From G965222535 sp965222535 (GTDB lineage Bacteria; Pseudomonadota; Gammaproteobacteria; HK1): a DNA stretch of 64,000 nt. A program made the translations under genes and the position numbers. The notes beneath the pieces were generated by a model. The model was not told the origin of the DNA, searched no databases, and saw only the letters and a list, made by a program, of their open reading frames with translations. Shown here piece by piece: positions 16,283-25,840 of this stretch (within the stretch, counting starts at the first letter, position 1; each line of letters starts with the position of its first letter). The DNA is taken from NCBI GenBank assembly GCA_965222535.1, contig OZ244957.1, forward strand, positions 2,697,429 to 2,761,428, read 5' to 3'.

Positions 16283-17500
16283 ATGAAACTTGCTGATTTG
16301 GAAGTCTTTGTCGTTGCCAACGCGCCCCCAGGATGGGGTGGACGTTATTTTATATTTGTTAAGCTGACCACCGCTTGCGGCATTGTCGGTTATGGCGAGG
16401 TGTATGCCGGTAGCATCGGCCCGATTGTTATGCGCCACGTTATTCACGACTTATTCAGCCGCTACTTGGAAGGTGAAAATCCCGAGAACATTGAGCTGAT
16501 GTTCCGCCGCGTTTATTCATCGGGATTCAGCCAACGCCCTGATCCGACGTTGATGGGCGCATTCTCCGGCATGGAGATTGCATGTTGGGATATCATCGGC
16601 AAAGCCTTGGAAAAACCGATCTATGCGCTGTTGGGGGGATTGCTGAACGAGCGCTTGCGATCGTATTCGTACCTCTACCCATTGCCACATCACGATCACG
16701 CAGCATTCTGGAGCAGCGCGGAGATGGCTGCGGAAGCAGCAGTAAGAATGCAGCAACGTGGCTTTACCGCAGTTAAATTCGACCCTGCGGGGCCCTATAC
16801 GGTACGCGGCGGGCATCAGCCGGCATTAAGCGATATCGATTTGTCGGTAGCATTTTGTCGTAACATCCAAGCCGCAACCGAACGTCAGGTTGATCTTTTA
16901 TTCGGTACTCATGGGCAGTTCACTACTGCTGCCGCGATTCGCTTGGGGCGCTGTTTGGAGCCCTTCGACCCATTGTGGTTTGAAGAGCCTTGTCCACCCG
17001 ATAATGTGCTCGAATTCGCTACCGTCGCCGCCAATTGTCGGGTGCCGATCGCCGCCGGCGAACGACTGACCACTAAAGCTGAATTCGCCACCTTACTGCG
17101 CACGGGAGGTGCCGCGATCCTGCAACCGGCGCTGGGACGTGCTGGCGGCATCTTAGAGGGTAAAAAAATTGCCGCTATCGCCGAATCATTTAACGCTCAG
17201 ATAGCGCCCCACCTATATGCAGGGCCGGTGGAATGGGCAGCCAATATTCAGTTGGCGGCGACGCTCCCGAATCTGCTGTTGGTCGAGACCATAGAAACTG
17301 GCGGCAGCGCATTTCAGCGCCAACTGATCGGCAGCACCATTGCTTGGGAGGAGGGCTTTATCATTCCGCCGAGAACCCCTGGTTTGGGTATCCAATTTGA
17401 CGAAGAGCTGGCGCGCGCTAATCCTTACACGGGCAACAGCTTACATTTGGAAATGCAAGAAACGCCCTGCAGCTACCAACAGCCCAATGCTTTCCTTTGA
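16283..17500 (+). CDS. Enolase-superfamily enzyme (mandelate racemase / sugar-acid dehydratase-like)
   Basis: 405 residues with the two-domain enolase-superfamily layout. Candidate catalytic residues are Lys165 (AVKFDP), His210 (GTHGQ), Glu234-Glu235 (WFEEP), Glu260 (AAGE) and His310 (APHLYAGP). These match the order of general base, metal ligands and second base in galactonate/mandelate-type dehydratases. It probably dehydrates an acid sugar; the substrate is not predictable. The ATG at 16283 is preferred over the in-frame TTG at 16277. GC content is higher than in the flanking transferase genes. Confidence 0.88.
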   Translation: MKLADLEVFVVANAPPGWGGRYFIFVKLTTACGIVGYGEVYAGSIGPIVMRHVIHDLFSRYLEGENPENIELMFRRVYSSGFSQRPDPTLMGAFSGMEIACWDIIGKALEKPIYALLGGLLNERLRSYSYLYPLPHHDHAAFWSSAEMAAEAAVRMQQRGFTAVKFDPAGPYTVRGGHQPALSDIDLSVAFCRNIQAATERQVDLLFGTHGQFTTAAAIRLGRCLEPFDPLWFEEPCPPDNVLEFATVAANCRVPIAAGERLTTKAEFATLLRTGGAAILQPALGRAGGILEGKKIAAIAESFNAQIAPHLYAGPVEWAANIQLAATLPNLLLVETIETGGSAFQRQLIGSTIAWEEGFIIPPRTPGLGIQFDEELARANPYTGNSLHLEMQETPCSYQQPNAFL

Positions 17501-17520
17501 GGCGCTCCAGATCAACATTT

Positions 17521-17683
17521 GGGCACCTCAAAAAACCAGATCCGCTAGCTTTTCGAGGTACCTTGCGAGGCTTTTGTCTATCGATGGAAGAGTTATAAAT
17601 CCATAACAGAATGGGGCTTACGTTACAGGTGAGCATATCCCTTCCCCCAACCCCCCATCTCGTTGAGGTTTTTCGAGGTCACC
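17521..17683 (-). repeat. Intergenic element copy 5 (family A, complete)
   Basis: Hairpin GGGCACCTCAAAAAACC to GCTTTTCGAGGTACC, then the core GGAAGAGTTATAAATCC, CTTACGTTACAGGTGAGC, the C-tract CCCTTCCCCCAACCCCCC and the end TTGAGGTTTTTCGAGG. The G-tract arm is degenerate (TCGATGGAAGAG). The GAGG end faces the glycosyltransferase at 18016. Confidence 0.9.
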
Positions 17684-18015
17684 AATGAAGTCCTCGGATA
17701 ATAATCCCGCATAAGAGCGGTTATTGAGCCAATCTCTATTTGGCCATGATCTACCAATTGGTCCTTGGAGAAGTTGGACGGTCGCTCCGCTCACCCATCC
17801 AGCGGGGAACTCTCACTCATCTTCGTTGCCGATGCTCTGAAATCAGGAACACTGATTCAGCCTAGCGTGCAAATATTCCGCGCTCGATCGTTTCGCGCCA
17901 GTATTCACTGGCTCACAGGTCACTGTTTATTCCATTGGATTCTGTCGCATCTGTATCCGGTGCTCAGTGAGTAACATTAATCATTGTATTGGTGAGGTTT
18001 TTCGGGGCGCTCAAT
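17684..18015. other. Intergenic region upstream of the repeat-tailed glycosyltransferase
   Basis: No supported gene. Just before the ATG at 18016 there is another element end, GGTGAGGTTTTTCGGGG (17991-18007), whose GGGG may serve as a ribosome-binding site. Confidence 0.5.
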
Positions 18016-20217
18016 ATGGCAGCTAGAAAATCTTTATCTGTGTTGATGCCTGTCTATAATGCAGAGCCTTACTTGGATGAGAGTATTCAAAGTATTTTGA
18101 ACCAAACATATTCTGATTTTGAGTTTCTTATTCTCGACGATGCTTCTACTGATAACAGCCTCCAGAAAATACAAAGCTATGCAAAAAAAGACAGCCGGAT
18201 TCAAATCATAGTAAATAAAGAAAATGTAGGAGAATCTTGTTCTCGTAATATTTTACTAAAAACAACCCAAAAACCATTTATCGCTTGGATGGATGCCGAC
18301 GATATTAGCTTGCCGCATAGATTAGAAGCACAAATTAAATTTTTAAGAGAAAATCGATCGATAGATGCTGTGAGCTGCCAATTTTCTACTTTTGGAGATA
18401 GCTATTACGGGCATAAGAATTTTGTATCAGATTATTCACTTCTAGATCTTGAGATAAAAACAAATTTTTTATTTGGCTATGATTTTCTTTTTGGGTGCTC
18501 TTTTATCAGAATGAAGAAAATAAAAAGGCATAATCTTTTTTTTGACGAAGATTCTCATTTATCTACAGGCGCAGATCATAAATATATCTTGGATTGTTTC
18601 TTTTTTATGCGATTTGCTAATCTGAGAAAAATGTTATATTACTATCGCCAGCATTCCAGTCAAAATATGAGGATCAATGAAAGTAAAATAGCTATTTCTT
18701 ATATCAATATAGTAAAAAACAATCTTTCTAATTTTAATATTAACATAGAAGAGAAATTATTGAAAGCAATTATAAAATATGATAATGCAGCATTAGATCT
18801 GAAGAAGCTTAGAGAAATTCATGAAATTTTCTATCAAATTATTTCTATTAATAATTTCTATGGTTATCGTGGAATTGATAAAAATATTTTTGCAAAATAT
18901 ATCTATCAAACTATAGTACAGTATTGGAATAAAAAAATTATTAAAGAAAAAGACTTTATTGAAATCCGGCAAGTTGTTCAGAATTCAATAAAAACTTTCC
19001 CTGTGATCAAAGATAATATTCTATCCCAGTTGCACCATATCGTGTTTCGCTATTGGAATGAGAACACTATTCCCCAAAAACAAGGATTAGAAACGATACA
19101 ACGCTCCGCACAAAACATCATAAAAACTTTCCCTGTGATCAAAGACAATATTCTCTCTAACCTGCATCATGTGGTATTTCGCTACTGGAATGAAAATACT
19201 CTTCTTCAGAAGAGAGGATTAGAAACGATACAACGCTCCGCACAAAATATCATAAACGCTTTTCCTGAAACTAAAGATAATATTCTCTCTAACCTGCACC
19301 ATGTGGTATTTCGCTACTGGAATGAAAATACTCTTCTTCAGAAGAGAGGGGTAGAAACGATACAACGCTCCGCACAAAACATCATAAATGCTTTTCCTGA
19401 AACTAAAGATAATATTCTCTCTAACCTGCACCATGTGGTATTTCGCTACTGGAATGAAAATACTCTTCTTCAGAAGAGATGGGTAGAAACGATACAACGC
19501 TCCGCACAAAACATCATAAATGCTTTTCCTGAAACTAAAGATAATATTCTCTCTAACCTGCACCATGTGGTATTTCGCTACTGGAATGAAAATACTCTTC
19601 TTCAGAAGAGAGGGGTAGAAACGATACAACGCTCCGCACAAAACATCATAAATGCTTTTCCTGAAACTAAAGATAATATTCTCTCTAACCTGCACCAGAG
19701 AGGGGTAGAAACGATACAACGCTCCGCACAAAACATCATAAATGCTTTTCCTGAAACTAAAGATAATATTCTCTCTAACCTGCACCATGTGGTATTTCGC
19801 TACTGGAATGAAAATACTCTTCTTCAGAAGAGAGGGGTAGAAACGATACAACGCTCCGCACAAAACATCATAAATGCTTTTCCTGAAACTAAAGATAATA
19901 TTCTCTCTAACCTGCACCATGTGGTATTTCGCTACTGGAATGAAAATACTCTTCTTCAGAAGAGAGGGGTAGAAACGATACAACGCTCCGCACAAAACAT
20001 CATAAATGCTTTTCCTGAAACTAAAGATAATATTCTCTCTAACCTGCACCATGTGGTATTTCGCTACTGGAATGAAAATACTCTTCTTCAGAAGAGAGGG
20101 GTAGAAACGATACAACGCTCCGCACAAAACATCATAAACGCTTTTCCTGAAACTAAAGATAATATTACTCCCTATCTGACTAAAGTCATACCCTCAAAAA
20201 AAGTCACTGGATTATAA
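18016..20217 (+). CDS. GT2 glycosyltransferase with a 44-residue tandem-repeat tail
   Basis: 733 residues from the ATG at 18016 (a TTG at 17989 lies inside a repeat remnant). Residues 5-230 are a GT-A family 2 domain: LSVLMPVYNAEPYL, LILDDASTDNS and the metal-binding WMDADD (Asp93, Asp95, Asp96). From about residue 312 the protein becomes a string of 44-residue repeats (RG[VL]ETIQRSAQNII, NAFPETKDNILSNL, HHVVFRYWNENTLLQK). There is one diverged unit, eight units of which one lacks 14 residues, and a final partial unit. The near-identity of the DNA repeats shows recent expansion. The catalytic domain should add a sugar to a surface glycan; the tail probably is a helical spacer or interaction surface (inference). 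Confidence 0.88.
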   Translation: MAARKSLSVLMPVYNAEPYLDESIQSILNQTYSDFEFLILDDASTDNSLQKIQSYAKKDSRIQIIVNKENVGESCSRNILLKTTQKPFIAWMDADDISLPHRLEAQIKFLRENRSIDAVSCQFSTFGDSYYGHKNFVSDYSLLDLEIKTNFLFGYDFLFGCSFIRMKKIKRHNLFFDEDSHLSTGADHKYILDCFFFMRFANLRKMLYYYRQHSSQNMRINESKIAISYINIVKNNLSNFNINIEEKLLKAIIKYDNAALDLKKLREIHEIFYQIISINNFYGYRGIDKNIFAKYIYQTIVQYWNKKIIKEKDFIEIRQVVQNSIKTFPVIKDNILSQLHHIVFRYWNENTIPQKQGLETIQRSAQNIIKTFPVIKDNILSNLHHVVFRYWNENTLLQKRGLETIQRSAQNIINAFPETKDNILSNLHHVVFRYWNENTLLQKRGVETIQRSAQNIINAFPETKDNILSNLHHVVFRYWNENTLLQKRWVETIQRSAQNIINAFPETKDNILSNLHHVVFRYWNENTLLQKRGVETIQRSAQNIINAFPETKDNILSNLHQRGVETIQRSAQNIINAFPETKDNILSNLHHVVFRYWNENTLLQKRGVETIQRSAQNIINAFPETKDNILSNLHHVVFRYWNENTLLQKRGVETIQRSAQNIINAFPETKDNILSNLHHVVFRYWNENTLLQKRGVETIQRSAQNIINAFPETKDNITPYLTKVIPSKKVTGL
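18949..20172 (+). repeat. 132-bp in-frame tandem repeat
   Basis: Units begin at 18949 (diverged), 19081, 19213, 19345, 19477, 19609 (only 90 bp), 19699, 19831, 19963 and 20095 (partial). The 132-bp unit is a multiple of three, so unit number can vary without a frameshift, and the 42-bp internal deletion in the unit at 19609 also keeps the frame. Units from 19345 on are almost identical, which points to recent unequal exchange or slippage. Confidence 0.95.
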
Positions 20218-20223
20218 TAATAA

Positions 20224-20240
20224 GGGCACCTAGAAAAACC
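20224..20240 (-). repeat. Fragment of the intergenic element hairpin
   Basis: GGGCACCTAGAAAAACC matches the outer arm of the family A hairpin, immediately after the glycosyltransferase stop. The partner arm is not recognisable. Confidence 0.45.
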
Positions 20241-20412
20241 CCATGATTATAAGGGGGTGCTTCATCTGATATTCAAATCAGGTCAGTATGCTGAGAAGAA
20301 TCGAGCACCGTCTGAGAAGTTTTGATTCCTTTGCAAAAGTCATCGCTGGAATGACTTTCAAGGATGCATTGAGGTAACATTGTTCGATCAGGTCGCTTCA
20401 GATATTTTACTG

Positions 20413-22611
20413 TCATGGCTGTTTGTTTTCAGGCTTTTGGCTCATATAGGCTTTCAGTTGACTTGCTGATCTATCGTTTGGCCGTAGCTTAAGCAGCTTT
20501 TTGATGTGCTTAGTCGCTTGCTCTCTGTTCCCTCTGGCGATGTAAAAAGACGTCATATTTTTTTCCGCATCAGCCAAATGCACTCCGGCTTGATCTATTG
20601 ATTGGTAATATTGTTCTGGGGTATTAATGCCTAGCCTTAAGTTCATAAATATCAGTATGCTATAATAATTTATATTTTTATCAAATGCTGCATCACCTAA
20701 ACTTGCGAATTTTTGATAAATTTCTTTAGCTTTCTCTTTATATTCTGGTTTGGTTTTTGACTGTGACAAATAAAATAAAAATAAATGAGTATAGAATCCG
20801 AATAATCCATGCCTACCATGCAGTAAGCCAGTTTCAGCTATGCGCATGGCTCTACGATAATTCCCTAAGCCTTTATGTGCATTAAATAATACATTCAATA
20901 AGTTATACTCCGTAGACCAGCGCCAAGACTTATTCAGTGCACTCATCATTTCAATACTGTGCCTGTATCGCTTTAGTTTGTTAAGTTCTTTTCCTGCTCT
21001 CCATAGAATTGACACCTGTTCTGGATGAAATACAAGCAAATCAGGATCGTAGACGCCTTTCTTTTGTAAAAAAACTTTGTTTATATTTTTATAATCTTTC
21101 CACCACTGAATATCTACAAATATGACCAATGATGCTATCGCTATCCCAATAATGAGTACTAAAGGACGTATTAGTGTACTGACTTTATTCAAATAAATAA
21201 TTTTTATACCTTCCTCTTCAGCGACACGAATAATAATAGCGGCATATACAGATATAATCATGATTGGAGCAACCAACTGCATAGGGAAACTGAATATCCC
21301 ATTAACCAACGATGAGCATACACCTGAAAAAACACAGATAACCATCAATTTCCATTCATAGTTAGCCTTAATCATTGAATAAAATGCAGAATAAAATGCA
21401 GAATAAAATACAGATATAATACAGGACAAATAAAGAATTAATCCAGGCAGTCCTGTTTCTATCCACATTTCCAAATAATCATTATGCGCACGAAATGTCG
21501 CCAGACTTTTGAAGTTCTTATATCCGGCTAACATATTTTCAAAAAAACCTCCCAAGCCATAACCAAACACTGGCGCATTCTTTATCATTTCCAAACAGGC
21601 CCGCCAGATCATATAGCGAGGACTGATAGTGTTTCCTGATGTTTTTCCTGCAGTCTCAATTATAGAGCCTAATTCGGTTATTATATAATTAGAAAATAGT
21701 ACAAATTGTCCTTTAGAATTAAAGCTAATCAACACTAAAAGTAAGCATAACTCAAATAAAACCAGTAGTGTGACTTGCTTTCTGGATGCTTTATATCCTG
21801 CTATAAGTTGTTGACGAACAGAACTATTAAGCATAAATGCAGTGATCATGATCGTAATACCAAAGCCAACTGCTACCCAAGATCCTCTGGCTGTCGTGTG
21901 ATAAATTGCAGCCAAAATCAAGACCGTGCTAATACCATAAAATAGTTTTAGTTTTAACGTATTAGATGGCCTTAGCTGAAGATAAATACTGGCTGGAAAA
22001 GACAATACCATAAAATGTCCCATCAAATTCTTATTTCCAAAAGTGCCTGCAGGTACTGCAGCTTGAGGTATGCCTGTATAGCCGAGGAAAACTTGTGCCA
22101 TTACAACCAAAGAAACCGCTACAGCGGATAACATAATACCATTCAGCAGTATCGGAATATGCTGCATTCTTAGTTGCAAGCAGAGATAAAATCCGAATAC
22201 CCCAGTAAGCCACTGAGTCCATTTAAAAACGTAGAAATCAATTCGGATAGCCCAAAATGCAGTTATTGAAATCCAGAGTATAAAACTAAGAAACACCAAT
22301 CGTGGCCAACTTAATTCTAATGACTGCCGATTGCTATATTGTTGCCAGCACCATACAACAAAAATAATCGATAGCGTTACTTGCCCCCATATAGCTTTCA
22401 GCAACATCGGATTCGCGATATTAGGTTTTGTCCAACATCCAATAACACCAACGCCGAAATAGACAATAAACAGCAACCAACAGAGTCGCTCAGAATCCAG
22501 CAGTACCGATGATGAAGTTATCGGCACCGCTTTTTTATTTGCAGCAGATCTTGACAGCAGCATTGCTGCTGTTTTGGTGGTTCTAACAGCGTATCGCTTC
22601 TTGTATCCCAT
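20413..22611 (-). CDS. O-antigen ligase/polymerase-like membrane protein, copy 1
   Basis: 732 residues. The first 40 are polar and basic. Residues about 45-500 contain some ten to twelve membrane segments, including the Wzy_C landmark around GYGLGGFFENML and FRAHNDYLEMWIETGLPGL. The last 200 residues are soluble and helical, with TPR-like character. This architecture is that of WaaL/PglL-type O-antigen ligases or oligosaccharyltransferases, which act on lipid-linked glycans at the periplasmic face. A close paralogue follows upstream at 22812-24986. It carries a local 12-bp triplication (21377-21412) that adds FYSA repeats to a membrane loop and is absent from the paralogue. Confidence 0.85.
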   Translation of the reverse strand: MGYKKRYAVRTTKTAAMLLSRSAANKKAVPITSSSVLLDSERLCWLLFIVYFGVGVIGCWTKPNIANPMLLKAIWGQVTLSIIFVVWCWQQYSNRQSLELSWPRLVFLSFILWISITAFWAIRIDFYVFKWTQWLTGVFGFYLCLQLRMQHIPILLNGIMLSAVAVSLVVMAQVFLGYTGIPQAAVPAGTFGNKNLMGHFMVLSFPASIYLQLRPSNTLKLKLFYGISTVLILAAIYHTTARGSWVAVGFGITIMITAFMLNSSVRQQLIAGYKASRKQVTLLVLFELCLLLVLISFNSKGQFVLFSNYIITELGSIIETAGKTSGNTISPRYMIWRACLEMIKNAPVFGYGLGGFFENMLAGYKNFKSLATFRAHNDYLEMWIETGLPGLILYLSCIISVFYSAFYSAFYSMIKANYEWKLMVICVFSGVCSSLVNGIFSFPMQLVAPIMIISVYAAIIIRVAEEEGIKIIYLNKVSTLIRPLVLIIGIAIASLVIFVDIQWWKDYKNINKVFLQKKGVYDPDLLVFHPEQVSILWRAGKELNKLKRYRHSIEMMSALNKSWRWSTEYNLLNVLFNAHKGLGNYRRAMRIAETGLLHGRHGLFGFYTHLFLFYLSQSKTKPEYKEKAKEIYQKFASLGDAAFDKNINYYSILIFMNLRLGINTPEQYYQSIDQAGVHLADAEKNMTSFYIARGNREQATKHIKKLLKLRPNDRSASQLKAYMSQKPENKQP
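21377..21412 (+). repeat. 12-bp tandem repeat, three units
   Basis: GAATAAAATGCA twice and GAATAAAATACA once, inside the ligase-like gene. It is in frame, so copy-number change would lengthen or shorten a membrane-proximal segment by four residues. Confidence 0.85.
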
Positions 22612-22811
22612 GGCTCATAATGTAGCTATTTTGTACTGGATTCGCACCCTTAGTTTGTTGGCTGTGCATCGACAGCAAACGCCAGTGTATACCAAATTTG
22701 TTGCATTTGTTGTATTAATAGTTTTCGGCATCGTGGATACATGAGAACGTATTATAGAAAAATACAGATTTTCATCTTATTTCGTATTTTATTGTAAATA
22801 TATTAATTATT

Positions 22812-24986
22812 TTAGTGTCCTTGCTTCAGATAGCGCCTGAGCCAAATTGCTTTAGCATGTGGTCTAAGTTCAAGTAACTTCTTGATGTGTTTAGTTGCTT
22901 TCTCTCTGTTTTTCATCGACATATAGAAAATAGCCATATTCCTCTCCACAGCAGGTATGTACACTCCTTTTCGCTCTAGTTCCTGATAATATTTTTCTGG
23001 AGTATTAATTTTCAGTTTGATGTTCATGAATATTAATATTCTGTAGTAGTTATAATTGCTATCAATTGTTACACCATCTTTATTAGTCAAATTCACAAGT
23101 CTTTGATAAAGCTCTATGGTTTTTTCTTTATATGCTGGGTTAGTTTTAGATTCCGATAAATAAAACCTGAAGAGTTTCATATAAAAATCAAATAATTCAT
23201 GCTTGCCATGTGATAATCCATGCTCAGCTATTTGTGTAGCCTTTCTGTGATTTCCCAAACCTTTATATGCATCAAATAATATACTCAACAAATTATATTC
23301 TTTTTTCCAACGCCAATATTGATTCAGTGGAGTCATCATATCAATACTATGTTGGTATCGCTTACGTTTATTAAGTTCCAGACCAATATACCATAAACTT
23401 GTTATATTTTCCGGGCTAAAGGCTAACATATCAGGATCATAAACACCTTCTTTTTGATTAAAAACTTTGTTGATATGATTATAGTCTTGCCACCATTGGG
23501 TATTTATTAATATCACAGTCGATGCTATCAATACACCAATAATAAGTATTAATGGGCGCAGTATCTTAATTTTATTCAAATAAATAATTCTTACACCTTC
23601 CTCTTCTGCAGTACGAATAAGAATAGCAGCATATGCAGATATAATCATAATCGGAGTCGTCAACTGCATAGGGAAACTAAACAAACCATTAACTAAAGAT
23701 GAACAAATAGCAGAGAAGATACAAATTATCATTAGTTGTCTATCATAATTAGATCGAGTTAGTGAATAAAATGCACAATAAGCTATCGATAATAGGCAAG
23801 ATAAATAAAAAATCAATCCAATCAATCCTGTTTCTATCCATATTTCCAAATAATCATTATGCGCACGAAATGTAAACAGACTTTTAAAATTTTTATATCC
23901 GTTTAACATATTTTCAAAAAATCCTCCCAATCCATAACCAAGAACTGGAGCATCTTTTATCATTTCTAATCCTGCCCGCCAGATCATATAGCGATGACTG
24001 ATACCATTTCCTGATGTATTCTCTACAGTTTCAACTATAGATCTTAACTCGGTTATTATACGATCAAAAAATAATATAAACTGTCCTTTTGTGTTAAAAC
24101 TCATTAGCACTATAAACAAACTCAATAAAATTAAGTTTAGCTTTATAAATTGTTTCAGAGAGGTTTTATTGTCGTCTATAAAGCGCTGACGAACAGAACG
24201 ATTAAGCGTAAAAATAGCGATCATGATCGTAATGCCAAAGCTGACCGCTAACCAAGATCCTCTGGCTGTTGTGTGATAAATGGTCGCCAAAATCAGAATC
24301 GTACTAATGCTATAACTTAATCGTACGTTAATTGTATTAGATGGTCTTAACATTAAATAAACACTTGCCGGGAAAGACAATACCATAAAATGCCCTAACA
24401 TATTTTTATTAAGAAAAGTACCTGCAGGTATTCCAGCCTGCGGTAGAACATCAAAGCCAAATAGGACTTGCGCTATTGCTATTAATGAAATCGCTACAGC
24501 TGATAATACAATGCTCTTCAACAGTACCGCTATATGTTGCATTCTTAGTTGTAAGCAAAGATAGAAACCGAATGCCCCTGTAAGCCACATCATCCATTTG
24601 AAAACGTAAAAATCGATTCGAATAGCCCAAAAGATAGTTATTGAAATCCAGAGTATAAAACCAAGAAACATCAATCGCGGCCAACTCACTTCCAACGGTC
24701 TTCGGTTGCTATATTGTCGCCAACTCCATGCAACAAAAACAATGGATAACGCTACCTGCGCCCATATAGATTTCAACAACATCGGATTAGAGATGCTGGG
24801 CCAAGTCCAACATCCAATAATACCAACACCGAAATAAATAATACACAGCAACCAGCACAACTGCGTTGAATCTAACAGTAGCGGCAGCGAAGATATTGAC
24901 AGTGCTTTTTTATTTGCAGCAGATCTTGACAGCGGTGTTCCGCTTGTTTTAGTGACTCTACTCGCTAATCGCTTCTTATTTTTCAT
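22812..24986 (-). CDS. O-antigen ligase/polymerase-like membrane protein, copy 2
   Basis: 724 residues, paralogous over its whole length to 20413-22611, with the same polar N-terminus (SRSAANKKA), the same multi-membrane core, the conserved GYGLGGFFENML and RAHNDYLEIWIETGL motifs and the same TPR-like tail. Tandem duplication on the same strand, 200 bp apart, suggests divergence in acceptor or donor specificity rather than redundancy (inference). AT-rich. Confidence 0.85.
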   Translation of the reverse strand: MKNKKRLASRVTKTSGTPLSRSAANKKALSISSLPLLLDSTQLCWLLCIIYFGVGIIGCWTWPSISNPMLLKSIWAQVALSIVFVAWSWRQYSNRRPLEVSWPRLMFLGFILWISITIFWAIRIDFYVFKWMMWLTGAFGFYLCLQLRMQHIAVLLKSIVLSAVAISLIAIAQVLFGFDVLPQAGIPAGTFLNKNMLGHFMVLSFPASVYLMLRPSNTINVRLSYSISTILILATIYHTTARGSWLAVSFGITIMIAIFTLNRSVRQRFIDDNKTSLKQFIKLNLILLSLFIVLMSFNTKGQFILFFDRIITELRSIVETVENTSGNGISHRYMIWRAGLEMIKDAPVLGYGLGGFFENMLNGYKNFKSLFTFRAHNDYLEIWIETGLIGLIFYLSCLLSIAYCAFYSLTRSNYDRQLMIICIFSAICSSLVNGLFSFPMQLTTPIMIISAYAAILIRTAEEEGVRIIYLNKIKILRPLILIIGVLIASTVILINTQWWQDYNHINKVFNQKEGVYDPDMLAFSPENITSLWYIGLELNKRKRYQHSIDMMTPLNQYWRWKKEYNLLSILFDAYKGLGNHRKATQIAEHGLSHGKHELFDFYMKLFRFYLSESKTNPAYKEKTIELYQRLVNLTNKDGVTIDSNYNYYRILIFMNIKLKINTPEKYYQELERKGVYIPAVERNMAIFYMSMKNREKATKHIKKLLELRPHAKAIWLRRYLKQGH

Positions 24987-25225
24987 AACTTACGGCCTGT
25001 CTATTGTGCGTTGTGTTTTACCTGGACCGTGAAGTGCATCATGTGGCACATTCATGCCATATCTTTTATTTTGCATCTGTTCTGGGCGGCAAATTTTATC
25101 GCTTAATGCCATAAATGGCCATCGGAACGAGGTCGCTCTCTCCTATCCCAAGGCTTTACCATTGGTCCACAACGACTGATCATCTAATGTTCTCTCCGCC
25201 TGATGACGCCGCCTGTAACAAACGT

Positions 25226-25252
25226 CCATCCCGTTGGGGTTTTCGAGGTTCC
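25226..25252 (-). repeat. Fragment of the intergenic element, GAGG end
   Basis: CCATCCCGTTGGGG and TTTTCGAGGTTCC only; the rest is absent. It is followed by an ATAAT-containing stretch like that after other copies. This is the only recognisable GAGG end in the window that does not face a gene start. Confidence 0.7.
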
Positions 25253-25300
25253 ATATAATCATGCGGGATGTGAGCGTTATTCAGAGTTTCCTTAAGTGTT

Positions 25301-25840
25301 TTAATGGACAATTATCTTTGTTGCGTGTTTTATTGAATCGATAAAGAATTTTGCATTTGATCGAAATCGATTGGTTAAATTGCTACTATTGACTAGAATA
25401 GTATTGTGAATGCCAGCGGCATTGGCGGCTTGTATATCTATTTCTTGATCACCAATGGCCCACGAATGTCGTACATCAATGTTGTGCTTGATTTTGGCTT
25501 GATCAAACATACCTGGTTTTGGTTTTCTGCACTCACATATCGAATCTGGGCCGTGAGGACAATATAAGACATCAAGTATTCTGATATTATTATCTAAGAA
25601 TTGTTGCAGCATCCATTGTGTTAATTTATTAAAGTCATTTTCGTTATAGTAGCCCCTAGCGATCCCAGATTGGTTGCTAACAATAATAATTTGGTAATCT
25701 AGACTATTAAAATAACGGCATGAATGAAAAATATTATTGATAAACTTAAAATCATCTATTTTATATAAATAATTTATATCTTTATTAATTACCCCGTCTC
25801 TATCAAGAAAAACAGCTTTTTTACTATCTATAGGATACAT
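25301..25840 (-). CDS. gmhB: HAD phosphatase, D-glycero-D-manno-heptose-1,7-bisphosphatase (GmhB) family
   Basis: 179 residues from the ATG at 25840. It shows HAD motif I FLDRDGVINKD, motif II SNQSGIARG, the zinc-binding CPHGPDSICECRKP segment and motif III/IV AIGDQEID. This combination is specific to the GmhB/histidinol-phosphatase branch, which dephosphorylates sugar bisphosphates for heptose-containing lipopolysaccharide or capsule. The open frame continues upstream into the end of an insertion sequence and that extension is not used. AT-rich, at the end of the polysaccharide island. Confidence 0.85.
   Translation of the reverse strand: MYPIDSKKAVFLDRDGVINKDINYLYKIDDFKFINNIFHSCRYFNSLDYQIIIVSNQSGIARGYYNENDFNKLTQWMLQQFLDNNIRILDVLYCPHGPDSICECRKPKPGMFDQAKIKHNIDVRHSWAIGDQEIDIQAANAAGIHNTILVNSSNLTNRFRSNAKFFIDSIKHATKIIVH

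Noticed and set aside
17765..17974. A 69-codon frame upstream of the GT2 gene
   Set aside because: No start signal, no homology recognised, and atypical composition; it is more likely intergenic.
19219..20127. A 302-codon minus-strand open frame through the repeat tail of the GT2 gene
   Set aside because: It exists only because the 132-bp repeat is a multiple of three and happens to lack stops on the other strand; it has no start signal and mirrors the sense repeat.
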